Below, piece by piece: positions 7,659 through 14,115 of a stretch of 20,240 nt of DNA (positions within the stretch are counted from its first letter, which is position 1; every line of letters begins with the position of its first letter). Source of the DNA: Sulfurospirillum sp. (GTDB taxonomy: Bacteria > Campylobacterota > Campylobacteria > Campylobacterales > QNZT01); NCBI GenBank assembly GCA_003978455.1, contig QNZT01000130.1, forward strand, positions 1-20,240, in the 5' to 3' direction. Below the pieces are notes generated by a model. That model had not been told where the DNA came from, did not search any database, and saw only the letters and a list, made by a program, of their open reading frames with translations. The position numbers and the translations under genes are program-made.

Positions 7659-8021
7659 ATGCGCAACCAGCCCGGATATTCGATTTTTAAAAACGCTTTT
7701 TATGCCATCGAGGGGGTGATCGCCGCTTTCAGAATGGAGACCTCTTTCAAACTGGAGCTCTTTTTCGGAGTTTTTCTGTTCGCGGCTATTATATGGTTGC
7801 CGCTCTCTTTTTACGGGAAGATGGTTCTGATCGTGACGATGGTGCTGATCCCGATTGTGGAGCTTTTAAACTCGGCGATAGAAAATGTCGTCGATCTGGC
7901 GACGCAGGAGATACATCCGCTGGCGAAAAATGCCAAAGATATGGGCGCGGCAGCGGTGCTTTTCGCAGTGTTGCTGCATCTGGGGTGCTGGATCGCGGTT
8001 TTGGTGCAGGAGCTGGTCTGA
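7659..8021 (+). CDS. dgkA: Diacylglycerol kinase (integral membrane)
   Basis: 120 residues, as expected for the prokaryotic DAGK trimer subunit. An N-terminal amphipathic segment (FKNAFYAIEGVIAAF) precedes three membrane helices (about 35-50, 53-70 and 95-117). The signature ELLNSAIENVVDL, with the catalytic and Mg-binding Glu/Asn, and KNAKDMGAAAVL are intact. It phosphorylates diacylglycerol to phosphatidic acid with ATP in the inner membrane, recycling lipid released during envelope synthesis. It is first in a run with the ABC permease (2-nt gap) and the TIGR02757 gene. An AGGA lies about 11 nt upstream of the ATG. The second copy of a near-palindrome lies at codons 10-15. Confidence 0.93.
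   Translation: MRNQPGYSIFKNAFYAIEGVIAAFRMETSFKLELFFGVFLFAAIIWLPLSFYGKMVLIVTMVLIPIVELLNSAIENVVDLATQEIHPLAKNAKDMGAAAVLFAVLLHLGCWIAVLVQELV
7688..7702. repeat. Near-palindrome TAAAAACGCTTTTTA, coding copy
   Basis: Exact reverse complement of 7591-7605. It lies inside dgkA, where it encodes part of KNAFY, so the match could also be coding coincidence in an AT-rich stretch. Confidence 0.4.
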
Positions 8022-8023
8022 TT

Positions 8024-8827
8024 ATGAAGATACCCTATATCAGTATCGCTCTGCTGGTGGCGCTGGTGCTGCTCTCCTTTTTCGGTACCGATTTTTACAC
8101 CCACTCTCCCTATCTGCTGCATAAAGATGCCATTTTGCTGCCGCCCTCTGCGCAGCATCCTTTCGGGACCGACCGTTTGGGGAGGGATCTGCTGGCGAGG
8201 GTGATGGAGGGTGGCAAAGTGTCGCTGAGCATCGGTGTGGGCTCTGCCGTCATCGCCAGTCTGCTGGGGTTGATCATCGGTGTGAGCAGCGGTTTTTTCA
8301 AAGGCAAAACCGACAAACTGATCGTCATCATGATCGATCTCTTTTTGACCTTTCCCACTTTTTTCCTGCTGCTGGCGCTGATCAGCTATATGAGCGCCTC
8401 TGTCTGGGTACTGGTTTTTATTATCTCCGTGACAGGCTGGATGGGCATGGCGCGGCTGATCCGCAGTGAGAGTTTTGCCATCTCGAACAAGCCTTATATC
8501 AAAGTGCTCAAAGCTGCGGGGGTGAACCGTCTCAAGATCATCCTCAAATACTTTACACCGCTGCTGGCACCGATCTTCTTTATCTCTTTTACATTTGGTG
8601 TCGGCGGGGCGATTCTGGCGGAGAGCGGGCTCAGTTTTCTGGGGATCGGCATCATGCCGCCGCAGATCAGCTGGGGAAGTATCCTGAGTGAGGGGAAAGG
8701 GGTGGTCGATATCGCCTGGTGGCTCAGCTTCTTTCCTGGTCTGATGATCTTTCTGGTGATCTATGCACTTGTCAATATCTCCGACTATCTGCAGAGCAAG
8801 ACCAACCAGAAAGAGCGTGTGCTCTGA
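8024..8827 (+). CDS. ABC transporter permease, DppC/OppC type
   Basis: 267 residues from the ATG two bases after the dgkA stop; AGGAG at 8008-8012, inside dgkA, is the likely ribosome-binding site. The N-terminal membrane helix (about 8-22) and HPFGTDRLGRDLLARVMEGG are hallmarks of the OppC/DppC family. Four or five more helices follow, with an EAA-type coupling loop at AAGVNRLKIILKYFTPL and the family end region ESGLSFLGIGIMPPQISWG. In this family it would be one of two permeases of a peptide, nickel or microcin importer. No DppB-type partner, ATPase or binding protein lies in the window, so substrate and partners are unknown. An extended open frame runs upstream of this ATG within dgkA, but the hydrophobic start MKIPYISIALLV is the natural one. 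Confidence 0.88.
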   Translation: MKIPYISIALLVALVLLSFFGTDFYTHSPYLLHKDAILLPPSAQHPFGTDRLGRDLLARVMEGGKVSLSIGVGSAVIASLLGLIIGVSSGFFKGKTDKLIVIMIDLFLTFPTFFLLLALISYMSASVWVLVFIISVTGWMGMARLIRSESFAISNKPYIKVLKAAGVNRLKIILKYFTPLLAPIFFISFTFGVGGAILAESGLSFLGIGIMPPQISWGSILSEGKGVVDIAWWLSFFPGLMIFLVIYALVNISDYLQSKTNQKERVL

Positions 8828-8830
8828 TCT

Positions 8831-9595
8831 GTGTCACCACTGTCTGAAGAGGCGCTTTTTGCGCTGCTGGAGAGAGAAGCTGCCAAAAGAGATACACTTC
8901 ATGAACTCTCCGCCCTAAAACCCGATCCGCTGCTGGTCGCACAAAGATACCGCGACCCCTCCGTCGCACTGATCTGTGCGCTTTTCGCCTACGGCAATGC
9001 CGGATTGATCGTCCGATTTCTGGAGTCACTCGATTTTTCCCTGCTCCGATGTGAGGAAAGGGTGATCCGAAAGGAGTTGCAGAGCCATTACTACCGTTTT
9101 CAAAAGGGTAAAGATGTGGTCGCACTTTTTATCGCGCTGCGGCGGCTGCAGATGGAGACGACTCTCGAAGCGCTTTTTCATGAAGGATACGACCGCCGAC
9201 ACGCAGTACTCGATGGTATCTCTTCCCTGATCACCGCTTTATATAGTTACTATCCTCATGAAAGCAGGGGATATCGCTTTTTGCTGGGGATGCCGTATAG
9301 GAAAGGCGTTACTTCTGTCTACAAACGCTGGAATATGTTCATGCGCTGGATGGTACGCAAAGACCACCTCGATATGGGACTCTGGCAGGAGGTATCTAAA
9401 GCGGATTTGCTGATGCCGCTGGATACACATACATTTCATGTATCCCGGAATCTCGGGCTCCTAAAACGAAAAAGCTACGATCTCAAAGCGGTTTTCGAAC
9501 TGACACAGAGACTGAAAGCGTTTGATGCTGAGGATCCGGTCAAATATGACTTTGCGCTTTACCGCATCGGGCAGGAGCGGCGTTTAAAAGTGTAA
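8831..9595 (+). CDS. TIGR02757/DUF2400 family protein, function unknown
   Basis: 254 residues starting at GTG three bases after the permease stop; the ribosome-binding site is weak, so translation is probably coupled. Family features: RYRDPSVALICALFAYGN near the start (about 41-58), KRWNMFMRWMVRKD (165-178), a PLDTHTFHVSRNLGLL segment (about 197-212) and DPVKYDFALYRIGQ at the end. The family is found mainly in Bacteroidota and Campylobacterota. The helical pattern with an LDTH motif resembles helix-hairpin-helix DNA glycosylases, but no biochemical role is established that I know of. It is hydrophilic and cytoplasmic. The gene ends inside the first of two 19-bp direct repeats that flank repeat copy A. 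Confidence 0.85.
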   Translation: MSPLSEEALFALLEREAAKRDTLHELSALKPDPLLVAQRYRDPSVALICALFAYGNAGLIVRFLESLDFSLLRCEERVIRKELQSHYYRFQKGKDVVALFIALRRLQMETTLEALFHEGYDRRHAVLDGISSLITALYSYYPHESRGYRFLLGMPYRKGVTSVYKRWNMFMRWMVRKDHLDMGLWQEVSKADLLMPLDTHTFHVSRNLGLLKRKSYDLKAVFELTQRLKAFDAEDPVKYDFALYRIGQERRLKV

Positions 9596-9704
9596 ACTCA
9601 ATAAAAATTTAAGCGCGGTTCATCTGCGCGCGAGCCCTCTGCTGAAGAGAACATAGCGTTAGCGTAGCTTTTGGGACTCTGTTCCAAAAGCGTAAACTCA
9701 ATAA
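9586..9704 (+). repeat. 19-bp direct repeats flanking repeat copy A
   Basis: AAAAGTGTAAACTCAATAA at 9586-9604 and AAAAGCGTAAACTCAATAA at 9686-9704 match at 18 of 19 positions and are exactly 100 bp apart. The left copy includes the stop codon of the upstream gene. The right copy overlaps the 3' arm of the hairpin in repeat copy A. This looks like a target duplication or a tandem duplication footprint. Confidence 0.75.
9607..9695 (+). repeat. 89-bp structured intergenic repeat, copy A
   Basis: Aligns without gaps to the reverse complement of 17261-17349 at 79 of 89 positions. It holds a small hairpin (CTCT/AGAG around GCTGA, 9637-9649) and an 11-bp hairpin with a 3-nt loop (GCTTTTGGGAC, TCT, GTTCCAAAAGC; 9667-9691). 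Compared with copy B, three base pairs in these stems have changed on both sides. A G.U pair in the long stem is kept in both copies only when read in this orientation, which suggests the functional strand is plus here. No T run follows, so it is not a standard terminator. It is not a repeat family I can name. Confidence 0.85.
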
Positions 9705-9733
9705 CTTTTAGCTGATCTTAAATGAATTTTATG

Positions 9734-9739
9734 TAAAAT
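9734..9739 (+). promoter_or_regulatory. atpB: -10 box for atpB
   Basis: TAAAAT preceded by TTTATG, 33 nt before the GTG start. It lies after repeat copy A, so atpB can be transcribed independently of the upstream genes. Confidence 0.5.
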
Positions 9740-9772
9740 CTCGCAAATTATCTTCTGATTAAAGGACTTTTC

Positions 9773-10453
9773 GTGAATGAAGTTTTTACTTTCCTGGGTG
9801 TAATCTCACACAATCATAATTATCTCATCGTTGCGCACAGCTTACTGGTTGCGGCGCTTGTTATCTGGTTTGCCAAATCAGCAACAGGGGCGTTGCAAGT
9901 GGTTCCAAGAGGCGCACAAAATGTCGCAGAAGCTTATCTTGAGGGTGTGCTTGCAATGGGAAAAGATGTCATCGGAGAGAAAAATGCCAGAAAATATCTT
10001 CCGCTTGTTGCGACGATCGGTCTTGTGGTACTGGTTGCCAACGTTATCGGTATCATTCCCGGTTTTGAGTCACCTACCGGGAACATCAACTTTACGCTCG
10101 CACTGGCACTGCTTGTCTTTTTGTACTACAACTTTGAGGGTATCAGAAAAAACGGTGTGATCTCCTACTTCAAACACTTCATGGGACCTGAGCCGTGGCT
10201 GGCACCGCTGATGTTTCCAATCGAGATCGTTTCACACCTTTCACGTATCATCTCACTCTCTTTCCGTCTCTTCGGAAATATCAAGGGTGATGATCTCTTT
10301 CTCGCGGTTATTTTGATGCTGGCACCGTTCGTGGCTCCGCTGGCGCCGTTTGCACTGCTGACATTCTCTGCACTGCTTCAGGCTTTTATTTTTATGATTT
10401 TGACGTATGTCTATCTTGCCGGTGCCGTAAGCCTGCACGAAGAATCACTGTAG
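9773..10453 (+). CDS. atpB: ATP synthase F0 subunit a
   Basis: 226 residues. Five or six membrane helices form the proton half-channels next to the c-ring. The essential Arg165 lies in SLSFRLFGN (E. coli R210) and Gln203 in LLQAFIFM corresponds to E. coli Q252; PGFESPTGNINFT is the conserved loop near the second helix. The start is GTG at 9773, set by AAAGGA seven bases upstream. The gene stands apart from the other ATP synthase genes, as in Campylobacter and Helicobacter. It is followed after 10 nt by a small membrane protein gene. Confidence 0.95.
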   Translation: MNEVFTFLGVISHNHNYLIVAHSLLVAALVIWFAKSATGALQVVPRGAQNVAEAYLEGVLAMGKDVIGEKNARKYLPLVATIGLVVLVANVIGIIPGFESPTGNINFTLALALLVFLYYNFEGIRKNGVISYFKHFMGPEPWLAPLMFPIEIVSHLSRIISLSFRLFGNIKGDDLFLAVILMLAPFVAPLAPFALLTFSALLQAFIFMILTYVYLAGAVSLHEESL

Positions 10454-10463
10454 AACTGTACTG

Positions 10464-10775
10464 ATGCATAAAAATTACGAAAAGATACTCAGTTTTATGC
10501 AGGGCGCCTCATGGGGCGCCGTCATCATCGGGGCCTATCTTTTCTTTACACTCTTTTATCCGTTTGGATTGATTATCGCACTGATCGGAGGCTTTTTCGG
10601 TGCGAGTATCGGTCTGTTTCTGGTGATCTTTTTCGAGATGGCAAATCTCAAACTCGAGATCTACCGTGAGAAGAAAGAGCATACTAAGCTCATGAAACGG
10701 ATGGTTTATCTTCTGGAGAGACTCAACACAAGCCAGCCATCGCAACCATCAGATGAAAAGTTATCTGATCACTGA
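10464..10775 (+). CDS. Small two-TM membrane protein downstream of atpB
   Basis: 103 residues with two membrane helices (about 15-32 and 35-57, small-residue-rich GGFFGASIG in the second) followed by a charged helical tail (NLKLEIYREKKEHTKLMKRM) that looks like a coiled coil facing the cytoplasm. No clear Shine-Dalgarno is seen, so coupling to atpB is likely. Its last 23 nt overlap the start of the next gene. I believe a similar small membrane protein gene sits next to atpB in Campylobacter, which hints at a role with the F0 sector, but no function is shown by the sequence. It is not a clear AtpI homologue. Confidence 0.7.
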   Translation: MHKNYEKILSFMQGASWGAVIIGAYLFFTLFYPFGLIIALIGGFFGASIGLFLVIFFEMANLKLEIYREKKEHTKLMKRMVYLLERLNTSQPSQPSDEKLSDH

Positions 10776-11304
10776 CCCTGCCTACTATCACGATCTCCCT
10801 TCCCTCCGACACTATCTGAAAACTGCTTTCGGGAAACATCACCCCGATGTCGCCTCTTTTCGCGACAAAGTGCATAGCGACATCCGCCCCTATGCAGAAG
10901 CGTTTCTGGAGCTTGGCAGAGAAGAGGGGACCGGACTCCTTTTGATCAACCGTTCCGTCGCACTGGCACATTCACTTGGCTTTGACGGGGTGCATCTCAC
11001 TTCGACGCAATTCGATGAGATCGCAGTCGCAAAGTCGTATGGGTTGAGGGTCTTTATCAGCACACACTCTCTCGACGAAGCCAAAATGGCGCAGCGACTG
11101 GGCGCCGACGCGATCACCGTGAGTCCGATTTTCGACTCTCCGGGGAAAGGTTTGCCAAAAGGTTTGGATTTTCTTGAAAATATTCTTCATGAAGTAAACG
11201 ATATTTCCGTTTTTGCTTTGGGCGGTATCGTTTCAAAAGATCATATTGCGCTGCTCAAAGCGTCTCAAGTGGATGGATTTGCCTCGATACGCTATTTTGT
11301 TTAA
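10753..11304 (+). CDS. ThiE/TenI-family (thiamine phosphate synthase-like) protein
   Basis: 183 residues, a TIM barrel of the ThiE/TenI type. Family traces in order: FRDK (36-39) where ThiE has its pyrophosphate-binding RxK, LLINRSVALAHSLGFDGVHL (63-82), ISTHSLDEA (102-110), ADAITVSPIFDSPGKG (118-133) and ALGGI (155-159). The two Mg-binding Asp positions of ThiE (in NDxx and GQxD) are not Asp here (NRSV, TSTQ), and the TenI catalytic His in the GHVF segment is also absent. It may therefore not be a true thiamine phosphate synthase. It overlaps the upstream small membrane protein gene by 23 nt, has no strong ribosome-binding site of its own, and no other thiamine gene lies nearby. Confidence 0.7.
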   Translation: MKSYLITDPAYYHDLPSLRHYLKTAFGKHHPDVASFRDKVHSDIRPYAEAFLELGREEGTGLLLINRSVALAHSLGFDGVHLTSTQFDEIAVAKSYGLRVFISTHSLDEAKMAQRLGADAITVSPIFDSPGKGLPKGLDFLENILHEVNDISVFALGGIVSKDHIALLKASQVDGFASIRYFV

Positions 11305-11335
11305 AAAGTATTAATTAATTATATTAAACTTTGTG

Positions 11336-11341
11336 TATAAT
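11336..11341 (+). promoter_or_regulatory. -10 box for the diguanylate cyclase gene
   Basis: TATAAT preceded by TTGTG in an AT-rich intergenic stretch, 33 nt before the ATG at 11375. Confidence 0.6.
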
Positions 11342-11374
11342 AAATTTAATATATTTAACTAAATAGGTTTCTCC

Positions 11375-12637
11375 ATGTTAAAAAAAGCAAGAACACTATC
11401 GGGTACGGTCATGATCGGCATCTCTATCATGATCGTTTTGTTTATCGTATTTACCGGACTTATCTGGCTATTGCAAAATCTCAATGCCTTTCACTCGACG
11501 GATGGTGTGCATTACGATACATTTTTGAACTATATCAAGTATATCCCCGCACCGCAGATGTTTATTATCGTCATCTTCGGGCTGGGGTTGATCGGCATCT
11601 CCGCCAAACTGATATCGATACAACTTAAACGAAATTTCAACCGTTTTCAGCAGGAGTTCTACAATGCACTGGAGAAAAAGGAGCCGATGGATCCCAAACG
11701 GTTTCACTTTGAAGAGTTTCGCCACCTCTGTACGCTGATCAATCCGCTGATCGAAAAGATCACTTTCAACGAAACACAGCTTCAGACGATTATCGATGCG
11801 CAAAAGAGCCTTATCATCACCCGGACACATGACAAGATCATCAACGTGAACCGTTCCTTTCTGGAGTTTTTCAATATCGACTCACTGGAGCAGTTTACCG
11901 CAAACCACACCTGTATCTCCGAGTTTTTTTCCGATGAAGATGAGGAGTACAGCCATCCCGGTATGGGGAGCAGTAACTGGGTGACGTACCTGCTGCGCAA
12001 TCCACTCAAAGAGCATAAAGTGATGATCTACAAAAACGATGAACCGCACATCTTCAGTGTCGATGCGAAGATGAGCAGTAAATACGGTATCTACCGTGTT
12101 GTCATCACCCTGACCGATATCAGTACGATCGAGTTTGAACGGCGCAACCTCATCATCGATGCGACGACCGATCCGCTGACGAAAGTGGCAAACCGTCTCA
12201 AGTTCGAGACGATACTCAAACAGCAGATAGAACTCTCCAAACGATATAACAACGCTTTTTGTATGATTATGCTCGATGTGGACAACTTTAAAAAGATCAA
12301 CGATACTTACGGGCATCCCGTCGGAGACAAGGTACTTATGACACTGGCGGAAACGCTGCGCGAGAGTGTGCGTAAAAGTGATGCCGTTGCCAGATGGGGC
12401 GGTGAAGAGTTTGCGATTATTCTGCCGCACACCAAACTGGTGACAGGGGAAAAAATCGCCGAGAAACTGCGTAAAAAAGTGGCAGCCATCCGCAACGAGG
12501 GATTCCCGTCGTTCACCTGTAGTTTCGGCGTCTCCGAGTACAACAAAAAGCAGAGTCCCGAAATCTTCCTGCACGATGTCGATACCAAACTATACAAGGC
12601 GAAAAACAGCGGCAAAAACTGCGTCATCAGCCAGTAA
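11375..12637 (+). CDS. Membrane-bound PAS-GGDEF diguanylate cyclase
   Basis: 420 residues. Two membrane helices (about 12-33 and 60-78) enclose a short periplasmic loop of some 26 residues. A linker and a PAS-like sensor domain (about 133-250) follow, then a full GGDEF domain (about 258-418). The active site is RWGGEEF (340-346), a functional variant. An RxxD inhibitory site (RKSD, 333-336) lies five residues ahead, so product feedback should be intact. Metal-binding Asp301 lies in MLDVDNFKKIN. It should make cyclic di-GMP and so affect motility or attachment. It has its own promoter and is followed by the gatB promoter. No EAL domain is fused. Confidence 0.92.
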   Translation: MLKKARTLSGTVMIGISIMIVLFIVFTGLIWLLQNLNAFHSTDGVHYDTFLNYIKYIPAPQMFIIVIFGLGLIGISAKLISIQLKRNFNRFQQEFYNALEKKEPMDPKRFHFEEFRHLCTLINPLIEKITFNETQLQTIIDAQKSLIITRTHDKIINVNRSFLEFFNIDSLEQFTANHTCISEFFSDEDEEYSHPGMGSSNWVTYLLRNPLKEHKVMIYKNDEPHIFSVDAKMSSKYGIYRVVITLTDISTIEFERRNLIIDATTDPLTKVANRLKFETILKQQIELSKRYNNAFCMIMLDVDNFKKINDTYGHPVGDKVLMTLAETLRESVRKSDAVARWGGEEFAIILPHTKLVTGEKIAEKLRKKVAAIRNEGFPSFTCSFGVSEYNKKQSPEIFLHDVDTKLYKAKNSGKNCVISQ

Positions 12638-12647
12638 GCGAAATCAT

Positions 12648-12670
12648 TGTAAAATAGATATAATTTTACA
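12648..12670 (+). promoter_or_regulatory. gatB promoter overlapped by an inverted repeat
   Basis: TGTAAAAT and ATTTTACA are perfect 8-bp arms around AGATATA. The -10 box TATAAT (12659-12664) lies within this 23-bp palindrome, so a dimeric regulator bound here would block the promoter. The site lies 17 nt before the gatB ATG. Confidence 0.5.
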
Positions 12671-12687
12671 CTAAAGGTTACGCAACT

Positions 12688-14115
12688 ATGTTTGAAATGG
12701 TGATCGGTCTGGAAGTACATATTCAGCTCAATACAAAAACGAAGATTTTCTGCTCTTGCCCTACATCGTTCGGTGAAGCGCCCAACACAAACGTCTGCCC
12801 GGTCTGTCTCGCACTGCCGGGCGCACTTCCTGTACTCAACGTCGAAGCGGTCAAAAAAGCGATCAGCTTCGGGCACGCGGTCAATGCCACCGTACACAAA
12901 AAATCGATCTTCAACCGTAAAAACTACTTCTATCCCGACCTTCCCAAAGGGTACCAGATCAGCCAGTTCGAGATTCCGATTGTCGAAGCCGGGGAACTCT
13001 ATGTCGATTTTAAAGACGGCAGCTCCAAACGTATCGGTATAACCCGTGCACACCTCGAAGAGGATGCGGGGAAAAATATGCACCACGGCGACGAGAGCCA
13101 TGTCGATCTGAACCGCGCCGGTACGCCGCTGCTGGAGATCGTCAGCGACCCCGATATTCGCAGTGCGGAAGAGGCGATACTCTACCTTAAAAAACTGCAT
13201 GCGATTGTCCGCTATCTTGATATCAGTGATGCCAATATGCAGGAGGGCTCTTTCCGCTGCGATGTCAATATCTCCATCCGCCCCAAAGGCGATGAGAAAC
13301 TCTATACCCGTGTCGAGATCAAGAACATGAACTCTTTTCGTTTTATCCAAAAAGCGATCGAGTATGAGTTTGAGAGACAGTGTGACGCTTGGGAAGACGG
13401 GGTATATGATGAGGAGGTTTATCAGGAGACCAGACTCTTCAACCCCGATACCGGAGAGACACGCAGTATGCGCGGCAAAGAGGATAGTGCAGAGTACCGC
13501 TACTTTCCCGATCCGGATCTCCTTCCCGTTGTCCTGACGGACGAGATGATCGAAGAGGGGAAAAAGATTCCCGAACTGCCGGATGAGAAGAAGCAGCGTC
13601 TGATCGATGAGTATGGGATCAAAGCCTACGATGCCGCGGTGATCACCTCTTCGGTCGATATGGCGCACTATTTCGAGGCGATGATCGATGAGGGCACCGG
13701 TGCCAAAAATGCTGTTACCTGGCTCACAGTCGAACTTCAGGGGCGTCTCAAAGGGGGTATGTCCCTCACCGAATCGCCTGTCGATGCACCCAAACTTGCC
13801 GCCATCGTCAAGCGTATCGAAGATAGTACCATCAGCGGCAAAGCTGCCAAAGAGGTACTCGACTATCTGATGGAAAATGATGAAGAGGTCGATACCGTTA
13901 TCGAAAAACTGGGTCTGAAACAGGTCAGCGACGAGGGTGCACTGCTGGCGATGATCGATGAGATCCTGGTCAATAACGAAGATAAAGTCGCTGAGTACAA
14001 AGGCGGCAAAGAGAAACTGTTCGGATTTTTTGTCGGACAGGTCATGAAAGCAAGCAAAGGAACCGCCAACCCCGGTTTGGTCAATAAACTGCTCAAAGAG
14101 AAACTCAGCTCCTAA
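12688..14115 (+). CDS. gatB: Asp-tRNA(Asn)/Glu-tRNA(Gln) amidotransferase subunit B
   Basis: 475 residues, normal for GatB. The start MFEMVIGLEVHIQLNTKTKI is the family signature, followed by a cysteine cluster (C22, C24, C37, C40) that binds zinc, the cradle domain with DLPKGYQISQFE and RAHLEEDAGK, SFRCDVNISIRP, and a C-terminal helical plus YqeY-like tail (about 330-475) that clamps tRNA. In the GatCAB complex it activates the misacylated tRNA for transfer of ammonia from GatA. Bacteria of this group lack GlnRS or AsnRS equivalents and need it. AAAGG sits 10 nt before the ATG. The stop overlaps the next start (TAATG). gatA and gatC are not in the window. Confidence 0.96.
   Translation: MFEMVIGLEVHIQLNTKTKIFCSCPTSFGEAPNTNVCPVCLALPGALPVLNVEAVKKAISFGHAVNATVHKKSIFNRKNYFYPDLPKGYQISQFEIPIVEAGELYVDFKDGSSKRIGITRAHLEEDAGKNMHHGDESHVDLNRAGTPLLEIVSDPDIRSAEEAILYLKKLHAIVRYLDISDANMQEGSFRCDVNISIRPKGDEKLYTRVEIKNMNSFRFIQKAIEYEFERQCDAWEDGVYDEEVYQETRLFNPDTGETRSMRGKEDSAEYRYFPDPDLLPVVLTDEMIEEGKKIPELPDEKKQRLIDEYGIKAYDAAVITSSVDMAHYFEAMIDEGTGAKNAVTWLTVELQGRLKGGMSLTESPVDAPKLAAIVKRIEDSTISGKAAKEVLDYLMENDEEVDTVIEKLGLKQVSDEGALLAMIDEILVNNEDKVAEYKGGKEKLFGFFVGQVMKASKGTANPGLVNKLLKEKLSS

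Noticed and set aside
7793..8023. N-terminal extension of the ABC permease frame into dgkA
   Set aside because: It reads dgkA out of frame and gives charged, unlikely sequence; the ATG at 8024 starts a proper membrane helix.
12307..13668. A 453-residue open frame on the minus strand across the diguanylate cyclase and gatB
   Set aside because: It spans two clear genes and their promoter on the other strand and has no protein-like motifs, so it is a shadow frame.
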